NCBI GenBank assembly: GCA_017306415.1
Contig: JAFKIL010000003.1
Coordinates: forward strand, 186,001 to 250,000
DNA: 64,000 nt
Direction: 5' to 3'
Source of the DNA: Microbacterium sp.
GTDB lineage: Bacteria > Actinomycetota > Actinomycetes > Actinomycetales > Microbacteriaceae
This document shows, one piece after another, positions 8,540-18,455 of this stretch. A program made the translations under genes and the position numbers. The notes below the pieces were generated by a model. The model searched no databases and was not told the DNA's origin. It saw only the letters and a list, made by a program, of their open reading frames with translations. Positions within the stretch are counted from its first letter, which is position 1. Every line of letters starts with the position of its first letter.

Positions 8540-9012
8540 GCCGGGGCCGCGACGCGCGGCGGCACCGGATAGCGCCCGGCGATGGCGACCCGGTTGAAGG
8601 CGTTGATCGACACGAGGATCCAGCTCAGCGCGACGTACTCCTGCTCCGAGAGGATGCCTCCGACATGGTCGTAGACGCGGTCCGGGATGCCGTCCTCGTG
8701 GATGAACGTGAACGCCTCCGTGAGCTCGAGGGCGGCGCGCTCGCGGTCGGTGAAGACGCCGGATTCCTGCCAGGTCGCCAATTGGGCGATCACGTCGACG
8801 TCGAGGCCCGCCGCGACCGCGCGATCGACGTGCACGCGGACGCAGTAGGCGCACCCGTTCAGCTGCGACGCGTGGATCTGCACGAGTTCCTTGAGCCGGT
8901 CGTCGATGCCGGCGTCGGCCGCGATCCCGCCCACGGTCTTCGCGAGCGCGTCGAGGGCCTTGAAGGCCGGAGGCGCGGACCGGGAGAGGTGGACACGTCG
9001 CTCGTCGCTCAT
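8536..9012 (-). CDS. Carboxymuconolactone decarboxylase (AhpD-like) family protein
   Basis: 158-residue all-helical protein of the CMD/AhpD superfamily. It has the redox signature C54-x-x-C57-x-x-x-H61 (GCAYCVRVH), which in AhpD supports peroxidase-coupled dithiol chemistry. The preceding helix LKELVQIHASQLNG is also typical. Probably a thiol-dependent peroxidase or reductase helper; substrate unknown. First gene of a two-gene operon with the tyrosine phosphatase. Confidence 0.88.
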   Translation of the reverse strand: MSDERRVHLSRSAPPAFKALDALAKTVGGIAADAGIDDRLKELVQIHASQLNGCAYCVRVHVDRAVAAGLDVDVIAQLATWQESGVFTDRERAALELTEAFTFIHEDGIPDRVYDHVGGILSEQEYVALSWILVSINAFNRVAIAGRYPVPPRVAAPA

Positions 9013-9078
9013 ATGTTCAGCCTATCGACGGCCCCCGACCGCGGCGCGGGTGGGGCGGGAGAGGGGAAGAATGGTCGC

Positions 9079-10020
9079 GTGAGCGATGACGCGTTCGACG
9101 AATTCTCCTTCCTCCCCCTCCAGTCCGCCGATCTCGGCCTCGGCGGTGCCGTGCCCCGCGCGGAGCGGCTGTCGCTCGGACTCCCCGACGGGCGGACGCT
9201 GTCCGCGCTCCGGTTCGGCGACGGGCCGCCGACCGTCACGTTCCTGCACGGCGCCGGCTTGAACGCGCACACGTGGGACACCACGATCCTCGCGCTCGGT
9301 CTCCCGGCCCTCGCGATCGACCTCCCAGGACACGGCGACTCGTCCTGGCGGGACGACGCCGCCTACGTGGGGCCGGTGCTCGCGCCCGACGTCGCCGCCG
9401 GCATGGACGCCTGGACCGACTCCCCGCAGCTGCTGGTCGGCCAGTCCCTGGGCGGGCTCACGGCGGCCGCGGTCGCCGCGCAGCGACCGGATCTCGTCCG
9501 CGAGCTCGTCGTTATCGACATCACCCCCGGCATCGATCCGAACGGCGGGGCGAGCCAGATCCGCGAGTTCTTCGCCGGACCCACGGACTGGGCGAGCCGC
9601 GACGAACTCGTCGACCGCGCGCTGAGCTTCGGCCTCGGCGGCACGCGCGCAGCCGCGGAGCGCGGGGTGTTCCTCAACTCGCGCGTGCGCCCGGACGGCC
9701 GCGTGGAGTGGAAACACCACTTCGCCCGCATCGCGAACGCCCTCGCCGCCGACCCCGCGGCCGCGGCCGCGGCATCCGCCCGGCAGGACGCGATCTCGTC
9801 GGTGCTCTCCGCCGGCGGCTGGAGCGACCTCGCCGCCGTGACGGCGCCGCTCACGCTGATCCGCGGCGACCACGGCTACATCACCGCGGACGAGGCGGAC
9901 GACTTCGGAAGGCGTCTGCCCGAGGCATCCATCGTCGTGGTCCCCACCGGTCACAACGTGCAGGAGGAGATCCCGGGAGAGCTCGGCCGCATGCTCCGGG
10001 AGCGCGCAAGGAAGGGTTAA
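9079..10020 (+). CDS. Alpha/beta hydrolase
   Basis: 313 residues, GTG start. Features of the alpha/beta-hydrolase fold: oxyanion region LHGAG (about 56-60), DLPGHGDS (81-88), nucleophile elbow GQSLGG (S123), acid region after the beta-strand TLIRGDHG, and the catalytic His in PTGHNVQEE near the C-terminus. Cytoplasmic, no signal peptide. Substrate cannot be read from the sequence. Divergent from the AhpD-like gene with a 66-nt gap. Confidence 0.88.
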   Translation: MSDDAFDEFSFLPLQSADLGLGGAVPRAERLSLGLPDGRTLSALRFGDGPPTVTFLHGAGLNAHTWDTTILALGLPALAIDLPGHGDSSWRDDAAYVGPVLAPDVAAGMDAWTDSPQLLVGQSLGGLTAAAVAAQRPDLVRELVVIDITPGIDPNGGASQIREFFAGPTDWASRDELVDRALSFGLGGTRAAAERGVFLNSRVRPDGRVEWKHHFARIANALAADPAAAAAASARQDAISSVLSAGGWSDLAAVTAPLTLIRGDHGYITADEADDFGRRLPEASIVVVPTGHNVQEEIPGELGRMLRERARKG

Positions 10021-10229
10021 CGCTTCTGTTTCGTTTCACGGTAACGCGGCACTGCCCCCTCCCCCGCGGACCCTAGGCTGTTGTTGCACCGAGTTCATCA
10101 CGCGAGTTCGCTGCGCGCACCGACGCGCCCGTGCCCGCCGTCAAGGACTCCCTCACACCGATAACACCCCGGCACGACTCTTCCGCTCCGGCCGCTCACG
10201 ATGCCGCCCGAGCCTGCGAAAGGATCCTC

Positions 10230-11738
10230 ATGCTCCGCCGCACCGCACTCGCCGCGACCGCGCTCGCGGCCGCCGCCGCTCTGGCCCTGACCGCGTGCAC
10301 CGGAGGCGGGGGCACCACGCCGACGAGCACCGGCAAGGCCGACCCGAATGGCTCCGTCGCCATCCGCCTGGTCGCCGAGCCCGGCAACCTCGACATCCGT
10401 CAGACGGCCGGGTCGGCCCTCGACCAGATCCTGATCGACAACGTGTACCAGGGGCTCGTGGCCCGCACCCCCGATCAGAAGATCGTGCCGTCGCTGGCGA
10501 GCGACTTCACCGTGTCGGACGACCGTCTCACCTACACGTTCACCCTCCGCGACGGCGTGACGTTCGATGACGGCCAGGCGCTCACCCCGCAGGACGTGGT
10601 GTGGTCGCTGCAGCAGCACAAGGCGAACGCCGCGTGGGCGGACGCCGCCACGCTGTCGCGGGTCGCGTCCGTCGCGGCCGACGGGCAGAAGATCACCGTC
10701 ACGCTCAGTGAGCCGGACTCCCAGCTGCTGTGGAACCTGACCGGCCGGGCGGGCACGATCCTCAAGAAGGGCGACACCGTCGACTACAAGACGGCGGCCA
10801 ACGGCACCGGGCCGTTCGTCCTCAAGAGCTGGAAGCAGGGCGACTCGATCACGTTCGAGCGGAACGACAAGTACTGGGGTGCCAAGGCCAAGGTCAAGGA
10901 GGTCGTCTTCGACTACATCCCGGACAACCAGGCGGCCCTGAACGCGGCGAAGGCGGGCGAGCTCGACGTCGTCACCGGCTTCGACGCCACCCTCAAGGAG
11001 CAGATCGAAGCAGGCGGCGACTACCGGCTGGTGCTCGGGAAGTCGACGGACAAGGGCACCCTGGCGATGAACAGCACCCACCAGTACCTCAGCGACAAGC
11101 GCGTCCGCCAGGCGATCCGCCAGGCGATCGACAACAAGGCCATCGTCAAGGCGATGGGCTCAGGAACGACGATGTACGGCCCGATCCCGGCCCTGGACCC
11201 GGGATACGAGAACCTCTCCAGCGTGGCGCCCTACGACCCCGAGGCGGCCAAGAAGCTGCTCGCGGCGGCCGGCGCGAAGGACATCACCCTCACGCTCACG
11301 ATCCCGTCCTTCTACGGCACGACGATCCCGCAGATCCTCGTCTCGGACCTGAACGCCGTCGGAATCACGCTGAAGGTGAACTCCGTGGAGTTCAGTGCGT
11401 GGCTGAACGACGTCTACATCAACAAGGACTACGACCTCAGCTTCGTCCTGCACACCGAGGCCCGCGACTTCGGGAACTGGGCGAATCCCGACTACTACTT
11501 CACGTACGACAATGCGAAGGTGCAGGACCTGTACCAGAAGTCGCTCTCGGCGACGAGCGACGGCGAAGCCGCCGACTACCTCAAGCAGGCGGCGAAGATC
11601 GTGTCGGAGGACATGGCCGCGGATTGGCTCTACAACGGCGCCTCGGTCGTCGCCGTCGGCACTAACATCACCGGTATGCCCTCGATCAACGTGAACGAGC
11701 GCCTCAACCTCGCCGAGCTCGCCAAGAGCAAGGGGTGA
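10230..11738 (+). CDS. ABC transporter substrate-binding lipoprotein (peptide/nickel family, SBP_bac_5)
   Basis: 502 residues. Type II signal peptide with lipobox LTAC (C23 lipidated), then an SBP_bac_5 fold: DNVYQGLVARTPDQKIVPSL near the N-terminus, YTFTLRDGVTFDDGQ, NGTGPFVLKSW, and VRQAIRQAIDNKAIV. It captures oligopeptides or related solutes outside the membrane. AGGA lies 6 nt before the ATG. The gene follows a 209-nt leader region and is first in a five-gene operon with two permeases and two ATPases joined by 4-nt overlaps. The exact ligand is unknown. Confidence 0.93.
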   Translation: MLRRTALAATALAAAAALALTACTGGGGTTPTSTGKADPNGSVAIRLVAEPGNLDIRQTAGSALDQILIDNVYQGLVARTPDQKIVPSLASDFTVSDDRLTYTFTLRDGVTFDDGQALTPQDVVWSLQQHKANAAWADAATLSRVASVAADGQKITVTLSEPDSQLLWNLTGRAGTILKKGDTVDYKTAANGTGPFVLKSWKQGDSITFERNDKYWGAKAKVKEVVFDYIPDNQAALNAAKAGELDVVTGFDATLKEQIEAGGDYRLVLGKSTDKGTLAMNSTHQYLSDKRVRQAIRQAIDNKAIVKAMGSGTTMYGPIPALDPGYENLSSVAPYDPEAAKKLLAAAGAKDITLTLTIPSFYGTTIPQILVSDLNAVGITLKVNSVEFSAWLNDVYINKDYDLSFVLHTEARDFGNWANPDYYFTYDNAKVQDLYQKSLSATSDGEAADYLKQAAKIVSEDMAADWLYNGASVVAVGTNITGMPSINVNERLNLAELAKSKG

Positions 11739-12685
11739 TCCGCTACGCGCTGACGCGACTGGCCCTCCTCCTGGTCGGGCTGCTCATCGCCAGCGTGCTG
11801 ATCTTCCTCGCGCTGCGGGTGCTCCCCGGCGACGTCGCGCAGCTGATCGCGGGGCCCCAGAGCACGCCGGCGCAGGTGGCGGCCATCCGGCACGATCTCG
11901 GTCTGGACGCGCCGCTCCCCGCCCAGTACGCAGCGTGGATCGGCGGCGTGCTGCACGGGGACTTCGGGACGTCCCTGCTGACGGGTGCGCCGGTGGCGTC
12001 CGAACTCGCCCAGAAGGCCGAGGTGACGGTGCCCCTCGGCATCATGTCGCTCACGGTCGCTCTCGTCGTGAGCGTCCCGCTCGGGGTGCTCTCGGCGATG
12101 CGGCGGGGCCGGGCGGTCGGGACCGCGATGAACGTGGGCGCGCAGACGCTGGCCGCGGTCCCGGTCGTGTGGGCGGGCATGATGCTCGTCGTCGTCTTCG
12201 CGGTGTGGCTGGGCTGGCTGCCCGCACAGGGCTTCCCCCGCGACGGATGGGACGCGCCCGGAGCGGCTTTCCAGTCGCTGATCCTCCCCGCCGTCACGAT
12301 CGGCGTGGTCGAGGGCGCGATGCTCCTCCGGTTCGTGCGCAGCGCGACGCTGCAGGCCGTCGGCCAGGATTACGTCCGCACCGCCGCGGCGAAAGGCCTC
12401 ACGCGCAACCAGGCGCTCATCCGACACGGCCTGCCGAACGTGGGACTGTCGGTGATCACGGTGCTCGGCCTGCAGGTGGCGGGGATCATCGTCGGCGCCG
12501 TCGTCATCGAGCAGCTGTTCTCTCTGCCGGGGATCGGTCGGATGCTGGTCACCGATGTCGGCAACCGCGATCTCCCCAAGGTGCAGGGGGAACTGCTCGT
12601 CCTGACGGGATTCGTCCTCGTCGTCGGCTTCCTCGTCGATCTCGCGCATCGCCTGATCGACCCCCGCCAGCGGGAGGCGTCATGA
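11735..12685 (+). CDS. ABC transporter permease, DppB/OppB type
   Basis: 316 residues, about six membrane helices. The N-terminus IRYALTRLALLLVGLLIASV is typical of DppB. It has the EAA-type cytoplasmic loop LQAVGQDYVRTAAAKGLTRN and the C-terminal motif LFSLPGIGRMLV. Forms the membrane channel together with the DppC-type subunit. GTG start overlaps the stop of the binding-protein gene by 4 nt. Confidence 0.93.
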   Translation: MIRYALTRLALLLVGLLIASVLIFLALRVLPGDVAQLIAGPQSTPAQVAAIRHDLGLDAPLPAQYAAWIGGVLHGDFGTSLLTGAPVASELAQKAEVTVPLGIMSLTVALVVSVPLGVLSAMRRGRAVGTAMNVGAQTLAAVPVVWAGMMLVVVFAVWLGWLPAQGFPRDGWDAPGAAFQSLILPAVTIGVVEGAMLLRFVRSATLQAVGQDYVRTAAAKGLTRNQALIRHGLPNVGLSVITVLGLQVAGIIVGAVVIEQLFSLPGIGRMLVTDVGNRDLPKVQGELLVLTGFVLVVGFLVDLAHRLIDPRQREAS

Positions 12686-13566
12686 GAGGCGCGTGGTTAG
12701 GCCGGCTGTGGCGTCAGTCCACGGGGCGCTTCGGGCTGATCGTCGTGGCCGTGATCCTGCTCACGGCGCTCGTCGCGCTCGTGTGGACGCCGTTCGACCC
12801 GGGTCATGTCGACATCGACGCGCGATGGCTGCCCCCCGGTTGGCCGCACGTGCTCGGCACGGACGGCACCGGCCGCGACATCCTCAGCCTGCTGATGGCG
12901 GGCGCGCGCACGACGGTCGTGGTCGCGGTCGGGGCCGCGGTCGTCGCGACCGTCATCGGGATCGTCCTGGCGGCACTCGGCGCCCTCACCACGCGATGGG
13001 TGCGGGAATCGGTGGCCGTGTTCGTCGACATCCTCGTCGCCTTCCCCGTGCTGCTCATCGCACTGATGATCGCCGCCGTGTGGGGCGGATCCCTGTGGGT
13101 CGTGATCTGGGCGGTCGGCATCGGCTTCGGCGTCAGCATCGCGCGCGTCACCCGCCCCGAGCTGCGGCGCGTGCTGCACAGCGACTTCGTGCTCGCGGGA
13201 CGGGCGTCGGGCCTGACCCCCACCCAGAACCTGTACCGGCACCTGCTGCCGAACGTGGCGTCGGTGTTCATCGTGCAGCTGTCATGGGGAATGGCGGTCG
13301 CCGTGCTGGCGGAGGCTGGACTGTCGTATCTCGGCGTCGGCGCGCCTCCCACCCAGCCGAGCTGGGGGCGGCTGCTGGCCGAGCTCCAGCAGTTCCTCAC
13401 CGTGCACCCGCTGTCGGTGCTGTGGCCGGGGCTCGCGATCACCCTGACCGTCCTGGGCCTCAATCTCCTCGGCGACGCCATCCGCGAGGCGACCGACCCG
13501 ACCCTCGCCCGCCGGGGCGGATCCGCGGGGCGCGCCAGGGCCCACCAGCCGGAGGTCGTCGCGTGA
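12682..13566 (+). CDS. ABC transporter permease, DppC/OppC type
   Basis: 294 residues. A short N-terminus is followed by a first helix at about 18-36, then HVLGTDGTGRDILSLLMAGAR, the classic DppC motif. The EAA loop is FVLAGRASGLTPTQNLYRHL, and SYLGVGAPPTQPSWGRLL near the C-terminus is also diagnostic. Overlaps its upstream partner permease by 4 nt (ATGA). Confidence 0.93.
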   Translation: MRGAWLGRLWRQSTGRFGLIVVAVILLTALVALVWTPFDPGHVDIDARWLPPGWPHVLGTDGTGRDILSLLMAGARTTVVVAVGAAVVATVIGIVLAALGALTTRWVRESVAVFVDILVAFPVLLIALMIAAVWGGSLWVVIWAVGIGFGVSIARVTRPELRRVLHSDFVLAGRASGLTPTQNLYRHLLPNVASVFIVQLSWGMAVAVLAEAGLSYLGVGAPPTQPSWGRLLAELQQFLTVHPLSVLWPGLAITLTVLGLNLLGDAIREATDPTLARRGGSAGRARAHQPEVVA

Positions 13567-14366
13567 GCCTCGAGGTTCGCGATCTCCGGATCGAGATCGA
13601 CGGCCGTCCCGTCGTGGACGGCGTGTCGTTCGACGTGGGCGACGGCGAGCGCTTCGGCCTGATCGGCGAGTCGGGGTCCGGCAAGTCCCTCACCGCGCTG
13701 GCCGTGCTCGGACTCCTCCCCGACCAGGTCACCGCGACCGGCAGCATCCGCTGGGACGGGCGCGAGCTCATCGGCCTCCCCGACCGCGAGCTCGCCCGGC
13801 TGCGCGGCGACGAGATCGGCATCGTGTTCCAGGAGCCCCGCACCGCGCTCAACCCGATCCGCACCGTGGGCCGCCAGATCGCGGAGGCGGTGCGCATCCA
13901 CGAACGGGTCTCGCGCGGCGAGGCCCGCGAGCGCGCCGTCGCCGAAGCCGCCCGCGTCCGGCTGCCCGATCCCGACCGCATCGTCGACCGTTACCCGCAC
14001 CAGCTGTCCGGCGGTCAGCGTCAGCGCGTCGCCCTCGCCATCGCGCTCGCGTGCCGCCCGCGCCTGCTGATCGCGGACGAGCCGACGACCGCGCTCGACG
14101 TCACGATCCAGGCCGAGATCCTCGACCTGCTGAACTCCCTCGTACAGGATGGCGGCATGGCGCTCGTGTTCATCACGCACGACCTCGCCGTCCTCTCCCA
14201 GATCGCCACGCGTGCCGTCGTGCTCGAGCATGGACGGGTGGCCGAGGCCGCGTCCGTCGCGACCCTCCTGAGGGCGCCCGAGTCCGCCGTCACACGCGAG
14301 CTCCTGCGAGACGCGACCGCGACGCTGTGGCATCCGGAGTCGCGGGACGCGGAGGGTCGGGCATGA
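13563..14366 (+). CDS. ABC transporter ATP-binding protein, DppD/OppD type
   Basis: 267 residues. Walker A GESGSGKS (about 34-41), signature LSGGQRQR, Walker B LLIADE, and H-loop ITHD. The D-loop reads TTALD. Powers the peptide-type importer as one half of an ATPase heterodimer with the next gene. At 267 residues it is shorter than the usual 320-residue DppD because the C-terminal oligopeptide (Cys-rich) extension is missing. GTG start overlaps the DppC stop. Confidence 0.93.
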   Translation: MSLEVRDLRIEIDGRPVVDGVSFDVGDGERFGLIGESGSGKSLTALAVLGLLPDQVTATGSIRWDGRELIGLPDRELARLRGDEIGIVFQEPRTALNPIRTVGRQIAEAVRIHERVSRGEARERAVAEAARVRLPDPDRIVDRYPHQLSGGQRQRVALAIALACRPRLLIADEPTTALDVTIQAEILDLLNSLVQDGGMALVFITHDLAVLSQIATRAVVLEHGRVAEAASVATLLRAPESAVTRELLRDATATLWHPESRDAEGRA

Positions 14367-15196
14367 GCGTGGACGCGCTGCTGCGGGGACGAGGGCTCAC
14401 CCGCCGCTACCGGGTGCCGAAGACCTCCCTGTTCGAACGGGCCACGACGTCGGTCGCGCTGGAGGACGCCGACATCGACGTGCGCGAAGGCTCCGCCGTC
14501 GGGATCATCGGCGAGTCCGGGTCGGGCAAGTCCACGCTCGTGCGGCTGCTGCTCGCGCTCGACGTCCCCACCCAGGGGACCGTCGAGTTCGACGGCCGCC
14601 CCGTGGATGCCACGGCCGGCGCGGGGGCGCTGCACTGGCTCCGCCGCGAGACCGGGATCGTCTTCCAGGATCCGTATGCGTCGCTCGACCCGCGGATGAG
14701 CGTCGGACGCATCGTCGGTGAGCCGCTGTGGGCGCTCGGCCTCGCCGGCGACGGCAGCCCGGGGGCGGCAGGGCGGCGGGACCGGGTGATCGAGGTGCTG
14801 GCCGACGTCGGGCTCGAGCCGGAGATGGCGAGCCGGTTCCCGCACGAGTTCTCGGGCGGGCAGCGCCAGCGGATCGCGCTGGCGCGCGCCCTCGTGCACC
14901 GGCCGCGACTCCTCGTCGGCGACGAGCCGCTGTCGGCCCTGGACGTCACCGTGCGCGCGCAGATCCTCGACGTGCTGTCCGGCCTCCGTCGCCGCGACCG
15001 TCTCACGATGATCCTCGTCTCCCACGACATCGGCGTCGTGCAGAACCTGTGCGACGAGGTCATCGTCATGAAGGGCGGGCGGATCGTGGAGGAGGGACCG
15101 ACCGAGAAGGTCCTCCTGCAGCCGCAGGCCGGCTACACGCGGCGGCTGCTCGCCTCGATCCCGGTCATCGACCCGGATGTCACCGGCCGGGGTTAG
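14363..15196 (+). CDS. ABC transporter ATP-binding protein, DppF/OppF type
   Basis: 277 residues. Walker [10 protein letters not shown]-loop [11 protein letters not shown] (typical of DppF), signature FSGGQRQR, Walker B LLVGDE and H-loop VSHD. In the Walker B region the usual Ala/Cys before Asp is Gly, which is tolerated. Last gene of the five-gene importer operon, overlapping its partner by 4 nt. The next gene begins 10 nt after its stop, so transcription may continue into the protease gene. Confidence 0.93.
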   Translation: MSVDALLRGRGLTRRYRVPKTSLFERATTSVALEDADIDVREGSAVGIIGESGSGKSTLVRLLLALDVPTQGTVEFDGRPVDATAGAGALHWLRRETGIVFQDPYASLDPRMSVGRIVGEPLWALGLAGDGSPGAAGRRDRVIEVLADVGLEPEMASRFPHEFSGGQRQRIALARALVHRPRLLVGDEPLSALDVTVRAQILDVLSGLRRRDRLTMILVSHDIGVVQNLCDEVIVMKGGRIVEEGPTEKVLLQPQAGYTRRLLASIPVIDPDVTGRG

Positions 15197-15205
15197 CCTC
15201 GCTGC

Positions 15206-16270
15206 ATGAGTTACGCGATCGTCCCGCCCTACCTGCTGGCACGGATCGCCGCGACGGACGCGCCCCACCTCGCGCGCGCCGCCGAGGCCGCGCGGCGCAC
15301 GCTCACGGTGCCGCGGCCGTACCGACCGCGACGGGCCACTCTGGAACTGTCCGTGGACGGTGGTCACACGCTCGTGGCCGAGACATCGCCGGCGCCGGAT
15401 CGGACCATCTCCGACGCGAAGACCACCGAGACCCTCCCCGGCACGAAGGTGCGCGGCGAAGACGACGCCGCGGTCGCGGACGGCGCGGTGAATCAGGCCT
15501 TCGACGGCCTCGGAACGACGTTCGCGTTCTACTGGGACGCGTATCGCCGCGATTCGATCGACGGCCGGGGCCTGCCGCTGGAGGCGACGGTCCACTACGG
15601 CCGGAAGTACGACAACGCGTTCTGGAACGGCGAGCGCATGGTCTTCGGCGACGGGGACGGCGATGTGTTCACCGGCTTCACCGGTTCGATCACGGTCATC
15701 GCGCACGAACTGACCCACGGTGTGACCGAGGACGCGGGGGGCCTCGACTACTCAGGTCAGTCCGGCGCGCTGAACGAGTCGATCTCCGACGTGTTCGGCG
15801 CCCTGACCGAGCAGTACCAGCTCGGCCAGTCCGCCGACGAGTCGTCCTGGCTCATCGGCGCGGGCATCTTCACGCCTCAGGTGCAGGGGGTGGCGCTCCG
15901 GTCGATGAAGGCGCCGGGCACCGCCTACGACGACGACGCGCTCGGCAAGGACCCGCAGCCGGCGACGATGGCCGGGTACGTCCAGACCGAGGACGACAAC
16001 GGCGGTGTCCACATCAACTCCGGCATCCCCAACCACGCCTTCTACCTCGTGGCGGTGGCGCTGGGCGGTCGCGCCTGGGAGCGGGCGGGGCTCGTCTGGT
16101 ACAAGACCGTGACCGGGGGATCGCTGCCGAAGAACGCGACGTTCGCCCAGTTCGCCACGGCCACGCTCGCGACCGCCGCGGCGGAGTACGGTGAGGACTC
16201 GAAGGAGGCCGGCGCGATCCGCAAGGCGTGGGTCGAGGTCGGCGTGCTCGCCGATGGATCAGGTTCCTGA
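15206..16270 (+). CDS. Protealysin-type M4 zinc metallopeptidase
   Basis: 354 residues of the thermolysin family. Zinc site H167-E168-L-T-H171, third ligand E191 in NESISD, catalytic His H269 in GGVHINSG. There is no signal peptide. Instead the short N-terminus carries VPPYLL (6-11), the conserved motif of the protealysin-type propeptide, which is removed by self-cleavage. Such enzymes (protealysin, grimelysin) stay partly inside cells. Catalytic residues are intact. The stop overlaps the next gene by 17 nt; that gene encodes an emfourin-like inhibitor, so activity is probably held in check by its own neighbour. Confidence 0.92.
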   Translation: MSYAIVPPYLLARIAATDAPHLARAAEAARRTLTVPRPYRPRRATLELSVDGGHTLVAETSPAPDRTISDAKTTETLPGTKVRGEDDAAVADGAVNQAFDGLGTTFAFYWDAYRRDSIDGRGLPLEATVHYGRKYDNAFWNGERMVFGDGDGDVFTGFTGSITVIAHELTHGVTEDAGGLDYSGQSGALNESISDVFGALTEQYQLGQSADESSWLIGAGIFTPQVQGVALRSMKAPGTAYDDDALGKDPQPATMAGYVQTEDDNGGVHINSGIPNHAFYLVAVALGGRAWERAGLVWYKTVTGGSLPKNATFAQFATATLATAAAEYGEDSKEAGAIRKAWVEVGVLADGSGS

Positions 16271-16616
16271 CGACGTCGATGTGACCGTGACGGTCGTCCG
16301 CTCGGGCGGCTTCGCGGGGCTGCGGCGGCAGTGGGTGGCCGCGCCGCCTCCGGCGGATCGCCCCCGGTGGGTCGCCCTCATCGACGACTGTCCGTGGGAT
16401 GAGGTCGCGTCAGGGGAGACCCTCCGGGCAGAAGCGGACGCAGACGACGCTCCGACTCCCCCGCCGGACGCCGATCGCTTCGTGTGGCGGATCGACGTGC
16501 GCCGCGGGGCGGAAGAGCGGGACGTGCGACTCCCCGAGACGCGTCTCCACGGACCGTGGCGTCAGCTCGTCGACGAGGTCCAGGCGTTCGAGGAGGAGCG
16601 CGAGGGGAGGGGCTGA
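16254..16616 (+). CDS. Emfourin-type protealysin inhibitor
   Basis: 120 residues, acidic, no Cys. The N-terminal VDVTVTVVRSGGFAGLRRQW matches the start of the emfourin family (M4in, proteinaceous inhibitors of protealysin-like M4 peptidases first described in Serratia), with RFVWRIDVRRG in the middle and a C-terminal helical segment WRQLVDEVQAFEEE. ATG 16254 lies inside the end of the M4 peptidase gene (17-nt overlap), the gene order known for protealysin operons. Family assignment rests on motif memory and context. Confidence 0.8.
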   Translation: MDQVPDDVDVTVTVVRSGGFAGLRRQWVAAPPPADRPRWVALIDDCPWDEVASGETLRAEADADDAPTPPPDADRFVWRIDVRRGAEERDVRLPETRLHGPWRQLVDEVQAFEEEREGRG

Positions 16617-16620
16617 AGCC

Positions 16621-17256
16621 TCACCGGGCGGTCGTGTCCGAGCGCGACCCGCGCCCGAGGCGCTTCTTCTTCACGGGCTTGAGACTGCGCTGCATGTTCA
16701 CCACGCCGAGCCAACGGCCGAACTTGAAGCCCACGCGGCCCATCCGCCCGGTGATGGTGAACCCGAGCTTCTCGTGGAGGGCGATCGAGCCCTCCGCTCC
16801 CTTGTCGCTGATGACGGCGATGATCTCGCGGATGCCGGCCGCCTCGCACGCGGCGATCAACGCGGTCAGCAGAGCACTGCCGAGGCCCTTCCCCGCCGCC
16901 GCATGCCCGAGATAGATCGAGTCCTCCACCGTGTAGCGGTACGCCGTCTTGCCCGACCACGGCTGGACGAGCGCGTATCCGAGCACCTGGCCGCTGGGCG
17001 ACTCGGCCACGAGGAACGGCATCCCGAGCTTGTGCAGGTAGGCGAACTTCTCCCGCCACTGCGCGAGCGTCCACTTCTTCTCGTCGAAGGTGACGACCGA
17101 GTTCGTCACGTAGTGGTTGTAGATCTCCCGGATGTCGGGGATGTCCCGGGGCTCGGCGGCGCGGATATCGAACGCGAAGGGCCGCTCCGGCTCCGGACGA
17201 CGCCGCAGGTGCGCGGGCGGCGTGCGGCGCTCCTTCTCGTACTCCTCCTCCAGCAT
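16621..17256 (-). CDS. GNAT N-acetyltransferase, phosphinothricin-acetyltransferase-like
   Basis: 211 residues. A basic N-terminal extension of about 30 residues precedes a GNAT domain that starts IRAAEPRDIPDIREIYNHYV and has AAGKGLGSALL as acetyl-CoA pyrophosphate loop (Q/RxxGxG-like). This is the Pat/Bar/YwnH type, known to acetylate phosphinothricin, methionine sulfoximine or other amino acids. The C-terminus adds a Lys/Arg-rich tail (VKKKRLGRGSR), unusual for Pat and possibly nucleic-acid or ribosome contacting. Ends 4 nt from the convergent emfourin gene. Confidence 0.85.
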   Translation of the reverse strand: MLEEEYEKERRTPPAHLRRRPEPERPFAFDIRAAEPRDIPDIREIYNHYVTNSVVTFDEKKWTLAQWREKFAYLHKLGMPFLVAESPSGQVLGYALVQPWSGKTAYRYTVEDSIYLGHAAAGKGLGSALLTALIAACEAAGIREIIAVISDKGAEGSIALHEKLGFTITGRMGRVGFKFGRWLGVVNMQRSLKPVKKKRLGRGSRSDTTAR

Positions 17257-17265
17257 GCGCTCAGC

Positions 17266-17958
17266 CTATGCGGGGACGCGCCAGTCCACGGGCTCCGCAC
17301 CCTGCTCGAGCAGCAGCGCGTTCGCACGGGAGAAGGGGCGGGATCCGAAGAAGCCACGGCTCGCCGACAGCGGTGACGGATGCGGCGACTCGATGATCGG
17401 CGTCTCGCCGAGCAGCGGCCGCAGGTTCGCGGCGTCCCGCCCCCACAGGATCGCCACCAGCGGCCCGCCTCGCGCGACCAGCGTGCGGATCGCATGCTCG
17501 GTCACCTTCTCCCACCCCCAGCCACGGTGCGACGCCGGCGCCCCGGGCCTCACCGTGAGCACGCGGTTGAGCAGCATGACGCCCTGGTCGCTCCAGGCGG
17601 AGAGGTCGCCGTGCGCGGCGGGCGGGAGGTCGAGATCGCTCTGCAGCTCCTGGTAGATGTTCGCGAGGCTCCGCGGGATCGGCCGCACGTGCCGCTCGAC
17701 GGCGAACGACAGCCCGATCGGGTGACCGGGCGTTGGGTAGGGGTCCTGTCCGACGATGAGCACCTTCACGCCGGACAGCGGCCGCTGGAAAGCCCGGAGG
17801 ACGCGGTCCCCCGCAGGGAGGTAGCCCCGGCCGGCCGCGACCTCGCCGCGCAGCCGCTCGCCCAGCGCGGCGATGTCGGGCGCGACCGGAGCGAGCTCGG
17901 CGGCCCATCCGCTGTCGATCAGGCCCGCCTCCGCGAGCTCGGGGAGCGTCATCGCCAT
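17266..17958 (-). CDS. ung: Uracil-DNA glycosylase (family 1)
   Basis: 230 residues from ATG 17958 (an upstream ATG at 17973 is possible but would overlap the previous gene and has no ribosome-site spacing). Removes uracil from DNA in base-excision repair. Motifs: active-site [16 protein letters not shown] with the water-activating Asp, [13 protein letters not shown], and [17 protein letters not shown] near the C-terminus. Complete and canonical. It follows the phosphoribosyltransferase gene on the same strand with a 4-nt gap. Confidence 0.95.
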   Translation of the reverse strand: MAMTLPELAEAGLIDSGWAAELAPVAPDIAALGERLRGEVAAGRGYLPAGDRVLRAFQRPLSGVKVLIVGQDPYPTPGHPIGLSFAVERHVRPIPRSLANIYQELQSDLDLPPAAHGDLSAWSDQGVMLLNRVLTVRPGAPASHRGWGWEKVTEHAIRTLVARGGPLVAILWGRDAANLRPLLGETPIIESPHPSPLSASRGFFGSRPFSRANALLLEQGAEPVDWRVPA

Positions 17959-17962
17959 CGGA

Positions 17963-18451
17963 TCACCGCGCATCCTCTTCGATCACCGAACCGGCCGCGG
18001 ACCAGGGGAAGTCGATCCACCGTGGCGTCTCCCGCCACCAATAGTCCGGGCGGACCGCCGATCCGGGCTTGGTGTAGACGGTCGCCGAGCGCACCTCCGC
18101 CCCGGCGGCGCGCAGGAGTGAGACGACGAGCGCGAGGGTCCGCCCGCTGTCGGCGACGTCGTCCACGAGGAGCACACGTCGGCCGGCGAGGTACCCGAGG
18201 TCCATGCGGGGCGGCAGCAGCTCGGGCGCGTCGAGCATCGTCCCCACGCCCGTGTAGAACTCGACGTTGATCGCGCCGCACTGCTTCACGCCCAGCGCGT
18301 ACGCGATCGCCCCGCCCGGCAGCAGCCCACCGCGAGCGACCGCGACCACGACCTCGGGCGCGAAGCCATCGGCGACGATCGCACGCGCCACCGCTCGCGT
18401 CGCCGCCCCGAATCGCTCCCACGTGAGGACCTCGTGCTCGGCGTCCGCCAC
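17963..18451 (-). CDS. Type I phosphoribosyltransferase (purine PRTase-like)
   Basis: 162 residues from GTG 18451. PRPP-binding loop [14 protein letters not shown] is clear, and [20 protein letters not shown] is the typical first loop of GPT/XPRT-like enzymes. Probably salvages xanthine, guanine or hypoxanthine; the specificity is not readable. It sits in a same-strand run SDR - PRTase - ung with 4-nt gaps, so an operon is likely. Confidence 0.87.
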   Translation of the reverse strand: MADAEHEVLTWERFGAATRAVARAIVADGFAPEVVVAVARGGLLPGGAIAYALGVKQCGAINVEFYTGVGTMLDAPELLPPRMDLGYLAGRRVLLVDDVADSGRTLALVVSLLRAAGAEVRSATVYTKPGSAVRPDYWWRETPRWIDFPWSAAGSVIEEDAR

Positions 18452-18455
18452 CGGA

